Positions 59,556-64,000 of a stretch of DNA of 64,000 nt are shown here, piece by piece. The position numbers and the translations under genes were made by a program. This DNA is from Streptosporangium sp. NBC_01756 (GTDB lineage Bacteria > Actinomycetota > Actinomycetes > Streptosporangiales > Streptosporangiaceae): the NCBI RefSeq assembly GCF_035917975.1, contig NZ_CP109130.1, forward strand, positions 8,556,001 to 8,620,000, read 5' to 3'. The notes beneath the pieces are model-generated. The model saw nothing but the letters and a program-made list of their open reading frames with translations, was not told where the DNA came from and searched no databases. The stretch's first letter is position 1; each line of letters begins with the position of its first letter.

Positions 59556-60386
59556 ATGACAGACCCGCTCGCCGCCGACCCTCCGAGCGATCGTGAATTT
59601 CCGGCCGCCACGCCCGCGCTGACCTTCGACAGCGGCGGAGCGACTCTGCGAGGGGTCTTGCACGTGCCGGCAGGCCGGGGGCCGCACCCGGTCGTCGTAC
59701 TGCTGCACGGGTTCCCTGGCAACGAACGCAACTTCGATCTCGCACAGGTGCTGCGCCGCGCGGGCTACGCGTCATTGGTGTTCCACTACCGCGGATCGTG
59801 GGGAGTCGGTGGCTCGTGGTCGTGGTCTCACGTACTCGAGGACACGGCGGCGGTCGTGGCCGGTATGCGCGACCGTGAACTGGCGGCCGCCCACCGGTTC
59901 GACCCTCGGCGATTGATGGTGGTCGGCCATAGCCTCGGCGGCTTCGCCGCGCTGATGACCGCGGCGGCGGACCCGTCGATCGCCGCGGTCGCCTCGGTGG
60001 CCGGGTTCGACTTCGGTGCGGTGACGGCGCTCTGTCGTGACGACCCGGGTTTGCGGGCCGGCTATGTCGAAGCATTCGAGGGCGAGCTCGGCCCACTCCG
60101 GGGCACCAGCGGGGAGGCACTCGTCGACGAGATGGAGGCAGCTGGGGAAACGTGGGGGCTGACCCGCCTCGCACCGCTGCTCGCGGACCGCCCGGTACTC
60201 CTGGTCGGCACCAGCCTGGATGCCGTGACCCCGTACGACGTGCACCACGAACCGGTCGTCCGGGCCTACCAGGCGGAGCCCGTGAAAGAGCTTGAACACC
60301 ACGTGTTCGCGACCGACCACTCTCTGTCGGACCACCGCGTGATGCTGGCGCGTACGGTCTTGAGCTTCCTCGAGCAGCACCGATGA
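59556..60386 (+). CDS. Alpha/beta-hydrolase
   Basis: A 276-residue serine hydrolase: oxyanion segment VVLLHGFPGNERNF, nucleophile elbow GHSLGG, acid in LDAVTPYD and a histidine in TDHSLSDHR. It has no signal peptide. ATG at 59556 follows GGAG. The reaction (ester, lactone or peptide) cannot be told. Its stop overlaps the MFS start (ATGA), so hydrolase and transporter are one operon under the divergent TetR. Confidence 0.92.
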   Translation: MTDPLAADPPSDREFPAATPALTFDSGGATLRGVLHVPAGRGPHPVVVLLHGFPGNERNFDLAQVLRRAGYASLVFHYRGSWGVGGSWSWSHVLEDTAAVVAGMRDRELAAAHRFDPRRLMVVGHSLGGFAALMTAAADPSIAAVASVAGFDFGAVTALCRDDPGLRAGYVEAFEGELGPLRGTSGEALVDEMEAAGETWGLTRLAPLLADRPVLLVGTSLDAVTPYDVHHEPVVRAYQAEPVKELEHHVFATDHSLSDHRVMLARTVLSFLEQHR

Positions 60387-61561
60387 GGCCACCGATGTGG
60401 CAGGCGGTGCGCCTGGCTCTCGGCACCGCTTCGGCGCTTGGACTCGCGCGCTTCGCGTACGGGCTACTCGTCCCCGCCATGCGTGAGGACCTCGGTTGGA
60501 GCCTGGCCGAAGCCGGGGCGATGAGCACCGCAAACGGGCTCGGCTACCTTCTCGGCGCGTTGGTGACCGCCGTCGTCGTCCGCCGGCTGGGCACCGCCGC
60601 CGCCTTCCGCTGGGGCATGGTCCTCACGGCGGTGGCTCTGGCCGCCACCGCGATCAGCGATGACTACCTGGCGCTGCTGACCGCACGAGCCGTCGCCGGG
60701 GCGGCGGGGGCGGTGGTGTTCATCACCGGCGGTGTGATCGCATCGCGCATCGCGACCCGCGTCTCCTCCGGCGCGCCCATCACCGTCTACTTCGCCGGCA
60801 CCGGGCTGGGCATCGTCTTCAGCGGCGCGACCATCCCGGCGCTGGAGGATCACTGGCACATTGCCTGGATCGGTCTGAGCGTCGCCGCCGGCCTGGCGAC
60901 GGTGGTCAGCTGGACGGCCGCACGCACGGACGAGGACGCGCCGGCCGCCACCGCCGGGCGGGCACGGGTGCGTCCGGTCTGGCGAACCGCCCTGGCCTAT
61001 GTGCTGTTCGCCACCGGTTACATCACCTACATCACCTTCTTGTCCGCCTATCTTGCCGACCGGCATGCGCCGATCACGCAGGTGGTGCTCGTCTGGACGT
61101 CGCTGGGCCTGGCCGTCATGGCGGCGCCCGCGCTATGGAGCCGCCCGATCACCGACTGGCCCGGCGCCCGGGCCCTCGCCACATTGCTCGGCATCCTCAG
61201 CGCTGGAGCGGCGCTCGCCCTGGTGGCGCCCGCACCGCCGGTCATCCTCGCTTCCGCGATCATCTATGGGGCGACGTTCATGGGTGTTCCCGCGGCCGTC
61301 ACCGCGCTCATCAGGGGCGACACCCCGCCTGCGGACTGGACGGCCACGTTGGCGGTCTTCACCATGCTGTTCGCGGCCGGTCAGACCGTCGGCCCCTGGA
61401 TCGCCGGCATCCTCGCCGACCACACCTCGACCGAAGCCACGCTGGTGTGGACCGCGGTCCTGTGCGCTGTGGCGGCTGTGATCGCGGCGACGGTTCGCCG
61501 TCGGCATCCCGCACCGCCGACCACGGCGCGCGACCCGGCATCGCCGAGACGGGGCGCCTGA
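60383..61561 (+). CDS. MFS transporter, YbfB/YjiJ type
   Basis: A 392-residue membrane protein with about 12 helices. It begins with LGTASALGLARFAYGLLVPA, the mark of the YbfB/YjiJ family, and has a long loop between halves six and seven (RTDEDAPAATAGRARVRPVW). The substrate is unknown. It is translationally coupled to the hydrolase. Confidence 0.92.
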   Translation: MRPPMWQAVRLALGTASALGLARFAYGLLVPAMREDLGWSLAEAGAMSTANGLGYLLGALVTAVVVRRLGTAAAFRWGMVLTAVALAATAISDDYLALLTARAVAGAAGAVVFITGGVIASRIATRVSSGAPITVYFAGTGLGIVFSGATIPALEDHWHIAWIGLSVAAGLATVVSWTAARTDEDAPAATAGRARVRPVWRTALAYVLFATGYITYITFLSAYLADRHAPITQVVLVWTSLGLAVMAAPALWSRPITDWPGARALATLLGILSAGAALALVAPAPPVILASAIIYGATFMGVPAAVTALIRGDTPPADWTATLAVFTMLFAAGQTVGPWIAGILADHTSTEATLVWTAVLCAVAAVIAATVRRRHPAPPTTARDPASPRRGA

Positions 61562-61622
61562 GCCGGATCCCGGTGAGTCGGCACCCGAGATCACACACGT
61601 CCCGGCGATCTCCTCGGGTGGC

Positions 61623-62131
61623 TCATCGCGGCTGGATCCGATCGAGCCGCCGCCACTGATCGCCGCTCAGCCGCAGGCTCGCCGCAGCGCAGGCGTCGAG
61701 CACCGTCTCGTGCTCGCGATCGAGCAGGTTGTAGCGATTCTGCACGCTCGCGACGTCGATGATCTGCCGCGCCGCTTCGAGCTCGGCGACGGCGACCTCG
61801 GACAGCCCGATGTGGCTGATCTTTCCCTCGATCCGAAGCTCGCGCAGCGTTCCCAGCTGGTCGGCGAGCGGCACCGCCGGATCGATGCGATGAAGCTGGA
61901 GCAGCTGGAGCCGTTCGACCCGAAGCCGGCGCAGGCCCTGCTCGACCTGGTCCCGCAGGAAGTCCGGCCGTCCGCAGATCGCCGCATGGTGCGGGGGTCC
62001 GGCGGCGCGACCTCGACCTTCGTCGCGATGAGCAGGTCGTCCGGATAGGGGTACAACGCCTCGGCGAGGAGCTCCTCGTTGTCATGGGGGCGCAGGTAGC
62101 GGTTGCCGTAGTTGTACGACTGCCAAGGCAC
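61623..62131 (-). pseudogene. Aldo-keto reductase pseudogene, frameshifted and internally deleted
   Basis: On the minus strand the frame starting near 62131 reads NEELLAEALYPYPDDLLIAT, then breaks near 61980. It continues in another frame with LRRLRVERLQLLQLHRIDPA, ELRIEGKISHIGLSEV and SVQNRYNLLDR, all typical of the AKR barrel. It then jumps from DVLDACAA-like sequence directly to the C-terminal LSGDQWRRLDRI, so roughly 100 residues are missing. The N-terminal part with the catalytic tyrosine is also absent. Confidence 0.8.
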
Positions 62132-62254
62132 TCCCTGGCCGCCGACGAGGTGGAGTGATTTCGGGGGAGGAGCCAGGGCGAGTCGAACTTGTCGGTGTTG
62201 GTGGGTGCTGCTGAAGTACTACCAGCGGCTGGATGTACGAGAAAGGATTTCACC

Positions 62255-62836
62255 ATGACCAACCAGCCCACCGAACCCAACATTTCAGCGGTCGGCGACG
62301 CGGCCAGGCCCCCGGTCGCCGACCGGACCGCGTTCCAGGCCGAACTGGACCGGCTCCGGGTCCGAGAAAAGGCCCACACCCGCGAGGGCGATGCGATCGC
62401 CGCCGCCCGACGCCGCCTCCCGATGGTCGAAGTCGATCCGCGGACTCCGCTGATCGGAGCGGACGGGCCGGTGCCGTTGATCGACATCTTCGACGGCCGG
62501 TCCCAGTTGATCGCCTACTTCCACATGTGGCACACCGGCAGGCCCGCCGCGGAGCAGTGCGAGGGCTGCACCTTCAACGCGTCCCACATCGACGAGCTGT
62601 CCTACCTGCACTCACGCGACGTCAGCTACGCGATCTTCTATCAGGGGCCGTATGAGGAGAACTCCCGGTATCACGACTTCATAGGCCATACCGTTCCCTG
62701 CTAGGCGGTGCCGCAGGACTCCGTGGACCGGTTGATCGCAGACCGGTACTTCGGCATCCTGGCTTGCTATCTCCGAGACTGTGACCGGGCCTATGAGACC
62801 TACTGGACCTCCGGCCGCGGCAACGAAGCGATGTGA
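62255..62836 (+). pseudogene. DUF899 (thioredoxin-like) gene interrupted by an in-frame TAG
   Basis: ATG at 62255 follows AAAGGA. The product reads YFHMWHTGRPAAEQCEGCTF and YQGPYEENSRYHDFIG, which are DUF899 marks, then stops at TAG 62702-62704 after 149 codons. The same frame continues for 43 codons (VDRLIADRYFGILACYLRD, then YETYWTSGRGNEAM) to TGA 62834. The family normally has PWY where this gene has PC-stop, and normally runs on beyond NEAM. Both stops therefore look like decay. A truncated 149-residue product is possible. Confidence 0.8.
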
Positions 62837-63029
62837 AGTCCGGAGGAGAGTGCCGAGATCCGGCGCTACGTCCCTGAAACGGTGCGAAGAAGCGCTCGCG
62901 CCGCGGCGCGATCGGAGTTATTTTGGATCGCAGAGAGAAGAGAGGGGATTATCCCCTCGCAGCATCCTCGTCATCACGGGTCCGCCCCGCGTGGGCGCCC
63001 GGGGGGCCAGTGGAAGGACCCCCGCTTCT

Positions 63030-63188
63030 GTGCACGAGATCATCGAAACAACCGGTGACATCGCCGGCTTCCTCAGCATGCTTCTTGGGCTCCCGAGCGC
63101 GGTGATCGCGCTACGGCACCTCAAACGCGGTACTGACGGCAACGAGCGCGCCACGAAGAGGGAAAACGACCAGCCCACCGGACAATGA
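63030..63188 (+). CDS. Small one-helix membrane protein candidate
   Basis: A 52-residue frame from GTG 63030: an acidic start (HEIIETTGDIAGF), one hydrophobic segment (LSMLLGLPSAVIAL) and a highly charged tail. AAGGA lies about 12 bases upstream, rather far. It could be a real small protein or the tail of a broken gene; I do not recognise it. Confidence 0.35.
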   Translation: MHEIIETTGDIAGFLSMLLGLPSAVIALRHLKRGTDGNERATKRENDQPTGQ

Positions 63189-63340
63189 AGACGCCATGCC
63201 GCGCTCCGGCATCCGCTGGAGCGCGGCGCGCCGGCATGGACGGTTCGACGAGTGCGGTCAGGGCGCGGCCGGCGCGGGTCGACCGAGGTGAAGGCCCCGG
63301 TGAAGCCGGTGCTGTGGTCAACGTTCTTGATCAGGCCGAG

Positions 63341-63940
63341 TCAGTCAACCCGGAGCAGGGTGTGCAGCTCGGCGGTGTCGATGATGTGGGCCCGTGAGGG
63401 GAAGACTTGATGGAGCAGGACGTTGTGGACTTCGGCGTCAGGGTCGGCGACGCCGTCGGACAGGACATAGAGCCGGTAGTCGCGGTCGGCCGCGTCGATG
63501 ACGGTGGACAGGACGACGCCGCTGGTACTGATGCCGGCGACCACCAGAGTGGTGATGCCGCGCTCGCGCAGCCGCTGGTCAAGGTCGGTGGTGGATATAC
63601 CGCCGTAGCGGATCTTGCGCACCACGATGTCGCCGTCCTGGGGAGCCAGGCGATCGTGGATGGCGGTGGCGGGGTCCTCGTGGTGCATGACACGGTGCTG
63701 GGCCAACGGGGCGAAGGACTTGTTGGCGGCCGGGATCGCGTCCCAGTCGGCCTCGGTGAAGCCGACACGGACGTAGGCGATCGTGCCGCCGTTGGTGCGA
63801 ACGTCGGCGATGGCCCCTTCCACGCGGCCGAGCAGGGCTTCGCAGTCCCCGTCTTCGGGAAAAGAGGCCAAGATCCCGAGCTGGTAGTCCATGACGAGAA
63901 GAGCGGTGTGCGCGGGGTCAAGTGCGGGGGCGGTGCTCAC
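63341..63940 (-). CDS. Isochorismatase-fold cysteine-hydrolase-like protein lacking the cysteine
   Basis: A 199-residue protein of the isochorismatase superfamily: LLVMDYQLGI (Asp18), VVRKIRYGG (catalytic lysine) and GISTSGVVLSTVIDAADRDY. In the nicotinamidase pattern the cysteine lies where this protein has valine, so it cannot be a standard cysteine amidohydrolase; isochorismatase-type chemistry without cysteine is possible. The GTG start at 63940 follows AAGGAG. Confidence 0.88.
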   Translation of the reverse strand: MSTAPALDPAHTALLVMDYQLGILASFPEDGDCEALLGRVEGAIADVRTNGGTIAYVRVGFTEADWDAIPAANKSFAPLAQHRVMHHEDPATAIHDRLAPQDGDIVVRKIRYGGISTTDLDQRLRERGITTLVVAGISTSGVVLSTVIDAADRDYRLYVLSDGVADPDAEVHNVLLHQVFPSRAHIIDTAELHTLLRVD

Positions 63941-64000
63941 GTGAGTGTTCTCCTTGCTCGGTGGTGCCTGGTCGGCACGGACACGAATCGGCGGACCGGC

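Noticed and set aside
62702-62704. In-frame TAG in the DUF899 gene as a recoded codon (pyrrolysine)
   Set aside because: Nothing in the window suggests pyrrolysine machinery, the neighbouring residues also deviate from the family, and a second early stop follows.

Overview
The window looks like a chromosomal accessory region of a high-GC, mycelial-type actinobacterium, probably of the Streptosporangiales (Nonomuraea/Streptosporangium-like; this is inference). The grounds are very high third-position GC, many GTG/TTG starts, an unusually dense set of TetR regulators, secreted plant-polymer enzymes, a SARP/AfsR-type regulator and a P450 with its own redox partners. No tRNA, rRNA or CRISPR array was recognised. 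The window begins inside a solute-binding lipoprotein gene and ends just past an isochorismatase-like gene.

1-6.5 kb: a carboxylic-acid catabolic cluster built around an IclR regulator. Aldehyde dehydrogenase, a TPP enzyme and a binding lipoprotein read leftward; IclR, a class III CoA-transferase and a citryl-CoA-lyase-like protein read rightward. 6.6-10.7 kb: a secreted ThuA-like protein, then furA-katG with a clear operator. 10.7-19.5 kb: plant-polysaccharide use, with a LacI regulator facing an ABC sugar importer operon that contains a GH43 xylosidase-like enzyme, followed by two secreted pectinases (CE8 and PL1) that share an exact 156-bp lectin-domain repeat. 19.7-23.3 kb: a TetR-controlled ferredoxin reductase/P450/ferredoxin system. 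23.4-28.6 kb: an SDR relic, a 1030-residue SARP/NB-ARC/TPR regulator, a TetR-AhpD pair and a secreted protein made of three 53-residue repeats.

29.0-36.6 kb: a scarred region. It holds a frameshifted integrase relic, a TetR/quinone-reductase/MFS/FMN-reductase group, a phage head-protein relic, and a TniA/TniB-like transposition pair whose ATPase is frameshifted in the Walker A motif. 36.8-41.8 kb: a glycosidase-like gene, several TetR regulators (one next to a 42-bp inverted repeat that contains two start codons and a truncated methyltransferase), an MFS exporter and a P-loop kinase. 42.1-47.6 kb: one very large single-chain biotin-dependent acyl-CoA carboxylase with a clean terminator.

47.7-55 kb: a DMT transporter/ArsR pair, then the most unusual unit of the window. 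Four genes are joined stop-to-start by ATGA/GTGA overlaps: a Tat-exported protein, a trypsin-fold serine protease, a complete trans-prenyl diphosphate synthase, and a fusion of a geranylgeranyl-reductase-type flavoprotein to a prenyl-synthase-fold domain that has lost both aspartate-rich metal motifs. An ABC-2 permease fragment follows. 55-64 kb: two CebR-type operators upstream of a small secreted protein and a secreted discoidin/DUF1996 protein, then an SDR/TetR pair, a TetR/hydrolase/MFS group, two neighbouring pseudogenes (aldo-keto reductase and DUF899) and an isochorismatase-fold protein without the catalytic cysteine.

The common design is small regulator-operator-operon modules. In many of them the operator can be read as an inverted or direct repeat next to the regulator's own start codon.
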